Source: Pseudomonadota bacterium | GTDB lineage: Bacteria; Pseudomonadota; Alphaproteobacteria; Rhizobiales; Devosiaceae | Reading direction: 5' to 3' | NCBI GenBank assembly: GCA_023433775.1 | Contig: JAEYTY010000162.1 | Coordinates: 1 to 27,501 of the forward strand | Length of the DNA: 27,501 bases | Shown: one piece after another, positions 16,531 through 22,828 of the stretch | Layout: every line of letters starts with the position of its first letter | How positions within the stretch are numbered: the first letter of the stretch is position 1 | The notes under the pieces: generated by a model | Databases searched by the model: none | The model's input: only the letters and a program-made list of their open reading frames with translations | What the model was told of the DNA's origin: nothing | Translations under genes and position numbers: made by a program

Positions 16531-17420
16531 CGCTTTTGTCGGTGCGGCATGAAACGGTCTATCGCTATGCGCGGCCGGTGAAGTTTGGCGATCACCGGAT
16601 GCTGGTGCGGCCACGCGACAGCGCCGAGCAGCGGCTCGATTCATTCAGTCTCAGCATTTCGCCCGAGCCCGAGAGCCTGCGCTGGATCCATGATGTGTTT
16701 GGCAATGGCATTGCCATAGCCAGCTTTTCCGGGACTTCGGAGGAATTGCGCATCGTGGCGCAGATGGTGCTCGACCATATCCATCATCCCGAGCCGCATT
16801 TCGAAATCGAAGGGCGGGCGCGGAACTATCCATTCGATTATGGCCAGAGCGACGCGGTGGACCTGGCGCCCAATATGGTGCGGCAATATCCCGATGAGCG
16901 CGAAGTGGACGACTGGGCCCGGCGCTTCGTCAATTCGGGCGGGGTGACGGAAACCAGCCATCTGCTGATGACGATGACGGCGGGGATCAGGGAAGAATTC
17001 AAATATCTGCGCCGGCATGATCCGGGCACGCAAAGGCCGGGACTGACGCTGGCCAGCGGGCAGGGGACGTGTCGCGACTTTGCGCTGCTGATGATCGAAG
17101 CGGTGCGCTCGCTCGGTTTTGCGGCGCGGTTTGTCACCGGCTATCTCTATTCGCCTTCGCGGGACGATGGCGAAAATCGCGGTGGCGGGGCGACCCATGC
17201 CTGGTGCCAGGTCTATCTGCCGGGGGCGGGCTGGGTGGAGTTTGACCCGACCAACGGGATTATCGGCACGCGCGACCTGATCCGGGTGGGCGTGGCGCGC
17301 GAGCCGCGGCAGGCGATCCCGATTTCGGGCACCTTTGTGGGCAAGAAGGACGATTATCTCGGGATGCAGGTCGACGTGGCGGTGAGCCGGGTGACCAGCC
17401 CGCAGGACAGCATGGGCTGA
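16527..17420 (+). CDS. Transglutaminase-like family protein with N-terminal Bact_transglu_N domain
   Basis: A 297-residue cysteine-protease-fold protein without a signal peptide. The N-terminal beta region (LLSVRHETVYRYARPVKFGDHRMLVRPR) is the usual bacterial transglutaminase N-domain. The catalytic triad is Cys182 (GQGTCRDFA), His224 (ATHAWCQVYLPG) and Asp240 (WVEFDPTNG). Members of this family act as amidases, peptidases or transglutaminases, and many are uncharacterised. It starts at a GTG that overlaps the helicase stop (GTGA) and ends six nt before the 3' end of a second, convergent transglutaminase-like gene. Confidence 0.93.
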   Translation: MTLLSVRHETVYRYARPVKFGDHRMLVRPRDSAEQRLDSFSLSISPEPESLRWIHDVFGNGIAIASFSGTSEELRIVAQMVLDHIHHPEPHFEIEGRARNYPFDYGQSDAVDLAPNMVRQYPDEREVDDWARRFVNSGGVTETSHLLMTMTAGIREEFKYLRRHDPGTQRPGLTLASGQGTCRDFALLMIEAVRSLGFAARFVTGYLYSPSRDDGENRGGGATHAWCQVYLPGAGWVEFDPTNGIIGTRDLIRVGVAREPRQAIPISGTFVGKKDDYLGMQVDVAVSRVTSPQDSMG

Positions 17421-17426
17421 AGGGGA

Positions 17427-18263
17427 TCAGGTCCGCGTGACGCTGACCGCGTCGGTGGTCCATTCCTGTGACGTATCGCCGTCCAGCGCCTCGCTCCAGA
17501 CCTTCATGGGGCCGGGAATGACCTGACCATAAATGGTGGCAAAGGCGGTGTCGGCGGCGTCCCGGCCGCAGCCGATGCGCACCAGGCCATCGAGCGCGGC
17601 CATGCGGGTTGGGTCGAAAAGATACCAGCGATCGCCGAGCCATGCCTCGAAGACGGCGTGGAAATCCTGCGGTTCGAGCTGCCAGGCATAGCAGGAGACG
17701 AAGCGCGCCGGGATGCCCAGGGCGCGGCAGAATGTGATGCCGAGATGGGCGAAGTCGCGGCAGACGCCGGCGCGCATGGAAAAGGTGTCAGCGGCGGTGG
17801 TGGTGCTGTCGCTGGTGCCGAAGAGGTAGTCGACCTCGTCGTGAATCCAGTTGCAGATTTCGGTGACCCGATCAAAGCCAGGCGGCACATTGCCGAACTG
17901 GCGATTGGCAAAGCGCGCCAATTGATCCGAGGGGCAATAGCGCGAGGGATTGAGGAAGGGCAGGGTTTCGAGCGGCAGGCGCGCGACCGGGACTTCGGCA
18001 ATGCTGCCCGGCTCGTCATGAACGGCGGTGAGTTCCACCTCGGCCTCATAGCGCAATTGCACATTGCCCGGAGACGCCGTCAGCCGCACATAGCGATTGC
18101 CGGTGTCGCTGGCGACGTTTTCATCGGCCGCCATATCGGGAGTAATGGTGAGCTTTTCGGAGAGGATGCGCTGGCGGCCGCCGGTCATGGCGCCGATATT
18201 GAAGATGAGCGTCGAGTCCGCGGTCAGCTCGTAGCCAATCTCGCAGCCGATGGAAAACCGCAT
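17427..18263 (-). CDS. Transglutaminase-like family protein (second copy, divergent type)
   Basis: A 278-residue cytoplasmic-looking protein. The N-terminal half is a beta domain (IGYELTADSTLIFNIGAM, then RYVRLTASPGNVQLRYEAEVEL). The catalytic half has Cys168 (RAGVCRDFAHLG), His202 (DFHAVFEAWLG) and Asp217 (WYLFDPTRM). It is not a recent duplicate of the neighbouring gene, since similarity is limited to the motifs. It faces the neighbour tail to tail with a 6-nt gap, and is divergent from the Kef antiporter gene. Substrate unknown. Confidence 0.9.
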   Translation of the reverse strand: MRFSIGCEIGYELTADSTLIFNIGAMTGGRQRILSEKLTITPDMAADENVASDTGNRYVRLTASPGNVQLRYEAEVELTAVHDEPGSIAEVPVARLPLETLPFLNPSRYCPSDQLARFANRQFGNVPPGFDRVTEICNWIHDEVDYLFGTSDSTTTAADTFSMRAGVCRDFAHLGITFCRALGIPARFVSCYAWQLEPQDFHAVFEAWLGDRWYLFDPTRMAALDGLVRIGCGRDAADTAFATIYGQVIPGPMKVWSEALDGDTSQEWTTDAVSVTRT

Positions 18264-18411
18264 GACATGTCCCGAAAAGTGGTTGTGCCTCGCTCAACAC
18301 GCGGCGGGCAGCGAAGTTCCACGCGGAAATGGGCGCGCGGTTCTGGCGTGACGCCACGGAAAAGACAAACACGCCCTATCAGGTCGGGATTGAATGAAAC
18401 ACTGCCGCCAA

Positions 18412-18429
18412 GTCAGCCCAATTGCTGAC
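18412..18429. promoter_or_regulatory. Inverted repeat in the transglutaminase-Kef divergent gap
   Basis: GTCAGC (18412-18417), six nt, GCTGAC (18424-18429): a perfect 6-bp dyad in the 269-nt gap between the second transglutaminase gene and the Kef antiporter gene. It lies about 100 nt before the antiporter start, where an operator might be expected. The remainder of the gap shows no gene and no clear promoter. Confidence 0.25.
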
Positions 18430-18532
18430 ATTTCCGGCAGCCGCAAAGCTTGCGCTCCATCTGAACATACTCCATCTTCGCGATAGAGTTTTTCTGAACA
18501 GACCGAGCCTGCAACCCGAAACGGAGGCGCTA

Positions 18533-20869
18533 ATGCACCATGATACCCCCCTGATTTCCACAATCGTCGCGGGTCTGGTGCTGGCGTTTATTTTTGGCAT
18601 GATTGCCAACCGGTTCAAGATGCCCCCGCTGGTGGGGTATCTGTTTGCCGGTATTCTGGTGGGGCCCTATACGCCCGGTTTTGTGGCGGATCAGGAGCTG
18701 GGCGCGGAGCTGGCCGAGCTGGGCGTGATCCTGCTGATGTTCGGCGTGGGCCTGCATTTCTCCCTCAAGGACCTGATGAGCGTGCGGGCGCTGGCCATTC
18801 CGGGCGCGGTGGCGCAGATCGGCTTTGCCACGCTGCTGGGCGCGGCCATGGGCCTGCTGCTGGGCTGGGATCTCTTCGGTTCGATCCTCTTTGGCCTTGC
18901 GCTCTCGGTGGCGTCGACCGTGGTGCTGCTCAAGGCGTTGCAGGACAGACGGCTGATTGAGAGCGAGCGGGGCCGCATCGCGGTGGGCTGGCTGATCGTG
19001 GAAGATCTGGCCATGGTGCTGGCGCTGGTTCTGGTGCCGGCCATTGCCAGCGCCAATGGCGCTGATACCGGCATCCACGATCCTTTCGTGTCCTTCGTCG
19101 AACGCGTGTTCAACACCCATCTCGACCTCTGGGGCGTCTTGGGCATTACCGTGATCAAGGTTGCCGCCTTTATCGGCTTCATGCTGGTGGTGGGGCGTCG
19201 CATCATTCCTTGGGCCCTGCATGGCACGGCCCATACGGGTAGCCGCGAACTGTTCCGCCTTGCCGTGCTGGCGATTGCGCTGGGCGTGGCGCTGGGTTCG
19301 GCGGTGTTGTTCGGGGTGTCGCTGGCGCTGGGCGCATTCTTTGCCGGCATGATCCTTTCTGAAAGCGAGCTGTCGCATCGGGCGGCCAATGAAACGCTGC
19401 CGCTGCGCGACGCTTTTGCGGTGCTGTTCTTTGTGTCGGTGGGCATGTTGTTCGACCCCTCGATCCTGGTTGAGCAGCCATTCCTGGTGCTGGCGACGGT
19501 GTTCATCATCGTGATCGGCAAGTCGCTGGCGGCGTTCGGCATCGTCTTGCTGTTCAAGCGACCCATCGGCACGGCGCTGACCATTTCGGCGTCGCTGGCG
19601 CAGATCGGCGAATTCTCGTTCATCCTTGCCAGCATGGGCGTGGCCTTTGCAATTCTGCCCCCCGAAGGGCAGGACCTGATCCTGGCCGGCGCGCTGATCT
19701 CCATCGTGCTCAACCCGGTGGTGTTCTGGGCGGTCGACATAATGAAGCCCCGGCTTGAGGCCAAGGCGGCGCGGCGCATGGGCGAACCCATCATTTCGCC
19801 GGAAGACCGCAAGGAGCCGGTTGCGGCGGCTTCTGGCCCGGCAACCACGGATGCACCGACACAGCCGGCAGTGGACCGGGGCGCGCCCGGCGCCGATGAC
19901 GACACCGGCGAGCCGACGCATGAAACCGGGCACACGGTGCTGGTTGGCTATGGGCAGGTGGGCCGCATCGTGGCCGCCGGCATCAAGGCCGATGACGGCA
20001 CCGTGGTGGTGATCGAAGACAGCGACCATGACGTGGCTGCCGCGCGGGCGGCGGGCTTTGAGGTGGTCTTTGGCAATGCTGCTGCCGAGGATGTGTTGCG
20101 GCTCGCTAATCTCGGCGCGGCGCGCAACCTGCTGATTGCCATTTCCAATGGCTATGAGGCCGGTTCGGTCTGCGAAAGCGGGCGCAAGCTCAATCCCGAT
20201 ATTGCCATCATCGTGCGGGCCTATTCGGAGGAAGAGGAAAACTTCCTGCGCGGGCTGGGCGCCACCACCGTCATTCGCGGCGAGCGCGAAATCGGCAAGG
20301 GTATCCTGACCTATCTGCGCAGTGACGAAGGCAAGGCGACGATAAAGGCAGTCGAGCCGGTGCTGCCGGCGGCGGAGAATATCCTCGCCAAGGCCGCCAT
20401 GAGTGAAGCTGTGCGCAGTGAAGGCGACAGCGCTGTGGAAGCGGCGCCTGCCGTGGTTGAGCCGGTGGCGGAAGCGCCGGTCGTTAAAGCCGAACCAGTG
20501 GTCGAGGTGCCTGTGACGGAGGCCGAACTGGTCGCCGAGGTGCCGATCGTCGAGGCGGAGCTTGTTGACGACGCTGTCGTGGTGGAAGCCGAGCCGGTGG
20601 CTGAGATTCCGGTGGTCGAGGCCACAATCGAAGACGAAACCGTCATTATCCTGCCCGCCGCCGATCCAGCCGAAAGTGCTTTGGAAGTTCCCCCGGCCCA
20701 TGTAGAGACCATCGAGCCAGCGGTGGTGGACGAGGCCGGGACGATCGAGGGCTCGACGGAAGAGGCAAAGCCGGCGGACGAGCCCGAAGCCGCGCCACCG
20801 GCAGAGGACGCTATTGTTGTCGAGGATGAAAACAAGGTGCCGACAGTCAAGCCGGAACCGAAGGACTGA
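18533..20869 (+). CDS. Kef-type K+/H+ antiporter (CPA2) with TrkA-N domain and acidic repeat tail
   Basis: A 778-residue inner-membrane protein. Residues 1-~415 form a sodium/proton-exchanger domain with about twelve membrane segments (GYLFAGILVGPYTPG, FGVGLHFSLKDL, LGAFFAGMILSESELSHRA). After a polar linker, a TrkA-N nucleotide-binding domain runs over about 466-600 (HTVLVGYGQVGRIVAAG, IRGEREIGKGIL near its end). This is the YbaL/KefB/KefC layout: potassium or sodium efflux gated by nucleotide, in some relatives by glutathione adducts. The last 150 residues are unusual: acidic and disordered-looking, with six 11-residue units at 642-707. Start at ATG 18533 with GGAG seven nt before it; a TTG-initiated extension to 18422 is not credible. 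The Rrf2 gene follows after 18 nt. Confidence 0.92.
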   Translation: MHHDTPLISTIVAGLVLAFIFGMIANRFKMPPLVGYLFAGILVGPYTPGFVADQELGAELAELGVILLMFGVGLHFSLKDLMSVRALAIPGAVAQIGFATLLGAAMGLLLGWDLFGSILFGLALSVASTVVLLKALQDRRLIESERGRIAVGWLIVEDLAMVLALVLVPAIASANGADTGIHDPFVSFVERVFNTHLDLWGVLGITVIKVAAFIGFMLVVGRRIIPWALHGTAHTGSRELFRLAVLAIALGVALGSAVLFGVSLALGAFFAGMILSESELSHRAANETLPLRDAFAVLFFVSVGMLFDPSILVEQPFLVLATVFIIVIGKSLAAFGIVLLFKRPIGTALTISASLAQIGEFSFILASMGVAFAILPPEGQDLILAGALISIVLNPVVFWAVDIMKPRLEAKAARRMGEPIISPEDRKEPVAAASGPATTDAPTQPAVDRGAPGADDDTGEPTHETGHTVLVGYGQVGRIVAAGIKADDGTVVVIEDSDHDVAAARAAGFEVVFGNAAAEDVLRLANLGAARNLLIAISNGYEAGSVCESGRKLNPDIAIIVRAYSEEEENFLRGLGATTVIRGEREIGKGILTYLRSDEGKATIKAVEPVLPAAENILAKAAMSEAVRSEGDSAVEAAPAVVEPVAEAPVVKAEPVVEVPVTEAELVAEVPIVEAELVDDAVVVEAEPVAEIPVVEATIEDETVIILPAADPAESALEVPPAHVETIEPAVVDEAGTIEGSTEEAKPADEPEAAPPAEDAIVVEDENKVPTVKPEPKD
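20456..20653 (+). repeat. Six tandem 33-bp units encoding 11-residue acidic repeats
   Basis: In the antiporter frame the units read VEPVAEAPVVK, AEPVVEVPVTE, AELVAEVPIVE, AELVDDAVVVE, AEPVAEIPVVE and ATIEDETVIIL, each exactly 33 bp. The last unit is degenerate. DNA identity between units is only moderate, so the repeats are old or under selection at the protein level. Confidence 0.8.
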
Positions 20870-20887
20870 CGGGGGTAAGAGCAGGCC

Positions 20888-21316
20888 ATGATCTCGCAGA
20901 AGGCGAAATATGCCTTGCGCGCGCTGGTATCGCTGGCGCGCGCGGGGAAGGGTGAAACCCGCATGATCGGGGAAATTTCACGAGATCAGGCCATTCCGAA
21001 AAAATTCCTCGAACAGATCCTGCTTGAACTCAAACGAGCCGGATATGTCGCCAGCCGGCGCGGGCGCATGGGCGGCTATGAGCTGGTGAAGCCTGCCGAA
21101 ACCATCATGTTTGGCGAAGTGCTGCGGCTGATCGACGGCCCGATTGCGCCACTGCCCTGCCTCTCCAAGATCGCCTATCGCAAATGCGAAGACTGCAAGG
21201 ACGAGGGCGCCTGCGAAATCCGCCATGTGTTCGAGCGGGTGACGCTGGCGACACGCGCGGTGCTGGATCAGACGACATTGGCGGATTCACTGCGGCTGGA
21301 AGATTTGCCGGTCTGA
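20888..21316 (+). CDS. Rrf2 family transcriptional regulator with four clustered cysteines
   Basis: A 142-residue Rrf2 regulator. The N-terminal winged helix is typical (MISQKAKYALRALVSLA; IPKKFLEQILLELKRAGYVASRRGRMGGYEL). Cys91, Cys100, Cys103 and Cys109 sit in the loop that binds a [2Fe-2S] or [4Fe-4S] cluster in IscR, NsrR and RirA, which use three Cys there. Cluster binding and redox, iron or nitric oxide sensing are likely but not certain. It starts 18 nt after the Kef antiporter gene, in the same direction, so the two are probably co-transcribed. There is no isc or suf cluster nearby, so it is not simply IscR. Confidence 0.93.
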   Translation: MISQKAKYALRALVSLARAGKGETRMIGEISRDQAIPKKFLEQILLELKRAGYVASRRGRMGGYELVKPAETIMFGEVLRLIDGPIAPLPCLSKIAYRKCEDCKDEGACEIRHVFERVTLATRAVLDQTTLADSLRLEDLPV

Positions 21317-21333
21317 TCATCGGCCCGCAGGGC

Positions 21334-21358
21334 AAAATCGCTCCAGTGGAGCGATTTT
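21334..21358. repeat. Perfect palindrome after the Rrf2 gene
   Basis: AAAATCGCTCC (21334-21344), loop AGT, GGAGCGATTTT (21348-21358): an 11-bp perfect stem, 18 nt after the Rrf2 stop. The arm ends in TTTT on either strand, so it may work as a weak bidirectional terminator. Shape and 3-nt loop match the palindromes at 1098-1120 and 21501-21521. Confidence 0.7.
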
Positions 21359-21500
21359 AGATGAGCAGGCCATGAGGGCTATGCCCGAATGGCCCAGAAG
21401 TCCCGCAAGCACGATGCTCATTTCCCTATGGGAAGAGGTAGAATGAGTTTGCCGGAGGTTCGTGCCATTCGAGCATAGCTCTCATGGCCTTCTTGCTTTC

Positions 21501-21521
21501 AAAGGCTCCACCGGAGCCTTT
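21501..21521. terminator. Stem-loop after purU (dispersed-palindrome type)
   Basis: AAAGGCTCC (21501-21509), loop ACC, GGAGCCTTT (21513-21521): a perfect 9-bp stem, 28 nt beyond the purU stop on the minus strand. The T-run is short (TTT), so termination efficiency is doubtful. The 140 nt between this and the preceding palindrome contain no convincing gene. Confidence 0.5.
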
Positions 21522-21548
21522 GATCTGCTGCGCAGACCAGCTGCGAAG

Positions 21549-22403
21549 CTATCCAAACACCACGGTCTTTTTGCCGTTGAGCATGACCCGGCTTTCGAGG
21601 TGCAGCTTTACGGCGCGGGCGAGGACGCGGGATTCGATGTCGCGGCCGGCGGCGACGAGATCGTCCGGGCTCATGGCATGAGTGACGCGGGCGGTTTCCT
21701 GCTCGATGATCGGGCCTTCATCGAGATCGGGCGTCACATAATGGGCGGTGGCGCCGATGATCTTGACGCCGCGCTCGTGGGCTTGATGGTAGGGCTTGGC
21801 GCCCTTGAAGCTGGGCAGGAATGAGTGATGGATATTGATCACCTGCCCGAAAAGGCGGGTGGAGAGATTGTCGCTCAGCACCTGCATGTAGCGGGCGAGG
21901 ACGACCAGATCAGCGCCGGTGGATTTGACGATATCGAGCACCTGCTGCTCCTGCGCGGCCTTGGTGTCCTTCGTGACCGGCAGATAGTGGAAGGGCACGC
22001 CGGCGTCTTCGGCGATTTTCCTTGTGTCTTCGTGATTGGAGATAATCGCGGCGACCTCGGCATCGAGCCAGCCGACGCGGATCTGATAGAGCAGGTGCAG
22101 CAGGGTATGGTCGAATTTGGAGACCATGATGACGATGCGGCGGCGACGGCTCTGATCGGCCAGCGCGGTCTTCATGTCGAAGCGCTCGATGGGCGACTTC
22201 AGCGCCTTTTCGATGGTTTCGCGGCTGACGCCTTCGGGCGCGGCAAAGGCCAGGCGCATGAAGAAGCGGCCGGTTTCCTGGTCCCAGAACTGGTTGCTCT
22301 CGGCAATATTGGCCTTGAGTGCGGCAAGCTCGGTGGTGACGGCGGCGACAATGCCGGGCCGGTCAGTGCAGGAGAGGGTCAGAACGAAATTGGCCGAGGA
22401 CAA
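21549..22403 (-). CDS. purU: Formyltetrahydrofolate deformylase
   Basis: It hydrolyses 10-formyltetrahydrofolate to formate and tetrahydrofolate, balancing the one-carbon pool. The 284 residues comprise an N-terminal ACT domain (about 5-80: LTLSCTDRPGIVAAVTTELA) and a formyltransferase-fold hydrolase domain (about 88-284), with the catalytic triad Asn190, His192 (INIHHSFLPSFKGAKPYHQA) and Asp228 (TPDLDEGPI). The start is a TTG at 22403 with GGAGG seven nt before it; no ATG fits. A candidate promoter lies 30-60 nt upstream. It stands alone between the Rrf2 unit and the mini-gene region. Confidence 0.96.
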   Translation of the reverse strand: MSSANFVLTLSCTDRPGIVAAVTTELAALKANIAESNQFWDQETGRFFMRLAFAAPEGVSRETIEKALKSPIERFDMKTALADQSRRRRIVIMVSKFDHTLLHLLYQIRVGWLDAEVAAIISNHEDTRKIAEDAGVPFHYLPVTKDTKAAQEQQVLDIVKSTGADLVVLARYMQVLSDNLSTRLFGQVINIHHSFLPSFKGAKPYHQAHERGVKIIGATAHYVTPDLDEGPIIEQETARVTHAMSPDDLVAAGRDIESRVLARAVKLHLESRVMLNGKKTVVFG

Positions 22404-22433
22404 GGCGGGCCTCCGTGGAACAGGTCGGTCAGC

Positions 22434-22462
22434 GGTATCAATGGGTTGAGCGCTGCCGTCAA
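22434..22462 (-). promoter_or_regulatory. Candidate promoter of purU
   Basis: On the minus strand TTGACG (22462-22457), 17 nt, GATACC (22439-22434). The -35 matches five of six consensus positions. It lies after the terminator at 22494-22529, which suggests purU is transcribed independently of the mini-gene upstream. Confidence 0.45.
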
Positions 22463-22493
22463 GCCCGGGCGGCGTGGATGGTTGAAGGCTGAC

Positions 22494-22529
22494 ACAAACA
22501 GAAAAGGGCTGCCCTGGCGGACAGCCCTT
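22494..22529 (-). terminator. Intrinsic terminator of the mini-gene
   Basis: On the minus strand an 11-bp stem (22529-22519 with 22514-22504, one G-U pair) closes a 4-nt loop GCCA and is followed by TTTTCTGTTTGT. This is the clearest rho-independent terminator in the window. It lies 39 nt after the stop of the 23-codon ORF and about 30 nt before the purU promoter. Confidence 0.85.
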
Positions 22530-22567
22530 CCTGAGCTTGCGGCCTCGAGGGCCGGGAGGGGTGCTGG

Positions 22568-22639
22568 CTAGCCGAGATCACTCCCGTTCAGCGCACCAAA
22601 ACCCAGACCTTCTTCGAGAACCAAAACCTCAATAGACAC
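22568..22639 (-). CDS. Unannotated 23-codon small ORF with an extended Shine-Dalgarno sequence
   Basis: On the minus strand a GTG at 22639 opens a 23-codon frame ending in TAG. The peptide begins MSIEVLVLEEGLG and ends FGALNGSDLG: acidic, Gly/Leu-rich, with no Cys, His, Lys or Arg and no membrane segment. Its ribosome binding site (22654-22641) is a 14-nt perfect complement of the 16S rRNA 3' tail, with AGGAGG seven nt before the GTG, which is far more than most genes show. A weak promoter and a strong intrinsic terminator frame it as a transcript of about 175 nt. I do not recognise the peptide. It may be a real small protein, a leader peptide, or the translated part of a regulatory RNA. Confidence 0.6.
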   Translation of the reverse strand: MSIEVLVLEEGLGFGALNGSDLG

Positions 22640-22640
22640 T

Positions 22641-22654
22641 GGATCACCTCCTTT
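22641..22654 (-). promoter_or_regulatory. Fourteen-nt ribosome binding site complementary to the 16S 3' end
   Basis: The minus strand reads AAAGGAGGTGATCC, fully complementary to GGATCACCTCCTTT at the 3' end of bacterial 16S rRNA. Read on the plus strand the match with 16S itself extends to 16 nt (22639-22654) and then stops, so it is not a 16S gene fragment. Confidence 0.85.
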
Positions 22655-22675
22655 GCATTGGTTGAACATGAGGCA

Positions 22676-22704
22676 AGTGTGCGCGCGTTTTTCGGATGTG
22701 TAAA
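22676..22704 (-). promoter_or_regulatory. Weak candidate promoter of the mini-gene
   Basis: On the minus strand TTTACA (22704-22699), 17 nt, CACACT (22681-22676). The -35 matches five of six positions, the -10 three of six. It would start RNA near 22668, about 14 nt before the ribosome binding site. Confidence 0.35.
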
Positions 22705-22742
22705 GTCACGAAAAAATGGGCACAGGGACAGCAGTTCAGCTG

Positions 22743-22805
22743 TGCCTAGCAAATTTTAATTTTGATAGGCATAATGTGCCAAGCAAAAGTTGAAAGTGCT
22801 AGGCA
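22743..22805. promoter_or_regulatory. Two matched dyads (operator-like) before the nucleotidyltransferase gene
   Basis: Dyad 1: TGCCTAGCA (22743-22751), 11 nt, TGATAGGCA (22763-22771). Dyad 2: TGCCAAGCA (22777-22785), 11 nt, TGCTAGGCA (22797-22805). The four 9-nt boxes are variants of one sequence, alternate in orientation, and have the same 11-nt spacer; dyad centres are 34 bp apart. The outermost boxes are exact reverse complements of each other. A possible -35 (TTGATA, 22762-22767) lies within box 2. This looks like a pair of binding sites for a dimeric regulator. Confidence 0.65.
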
Positions 22806-22828
22806 TGACCTTACTCAGCGGCATCGCA

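Noticed and set aside
18422..18532. N-terminal extension of the Kef antiporter from a TTG at 18422
   Set aside because: The extension would put 37 polar residues before the first membrane segment, and the ATG at 18533 has a good ribosome binding site.
18530..20701. A 723-codon open frame antisense to the Kef antiporter gene
   Set aside because: It is rich in His, Arg and Gln with no recognisable domain, as expected for the reverse complement of a high-GC gene. The plus-strand protein has clear motifs over the same stretch.
21443..21478. Eleven-codon frame with AGAGG before it, between the Rrf2 and purU genes
   Set aside because: Very short, weakly spaced, and not followed by a terminator of its own; nothing supports translation.
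22494..22640. A known riboswitch (glycine or THF type) upstream of purU
   Set aside because: I could not recognise a conserved aptamer core, and the terminator belongs to a unit that starts with a translated ORF. A covariance-model search would be needed to exclude it fully.
22639..22654. Possible fragment of a 16S rRNA gene on the plus strand
   Set aside because: Identity with the 16S 3' end stops after 16 nt on one side and no further rRNA sequence is found. The minus-strand reading as a ribosome binding site explains it better.
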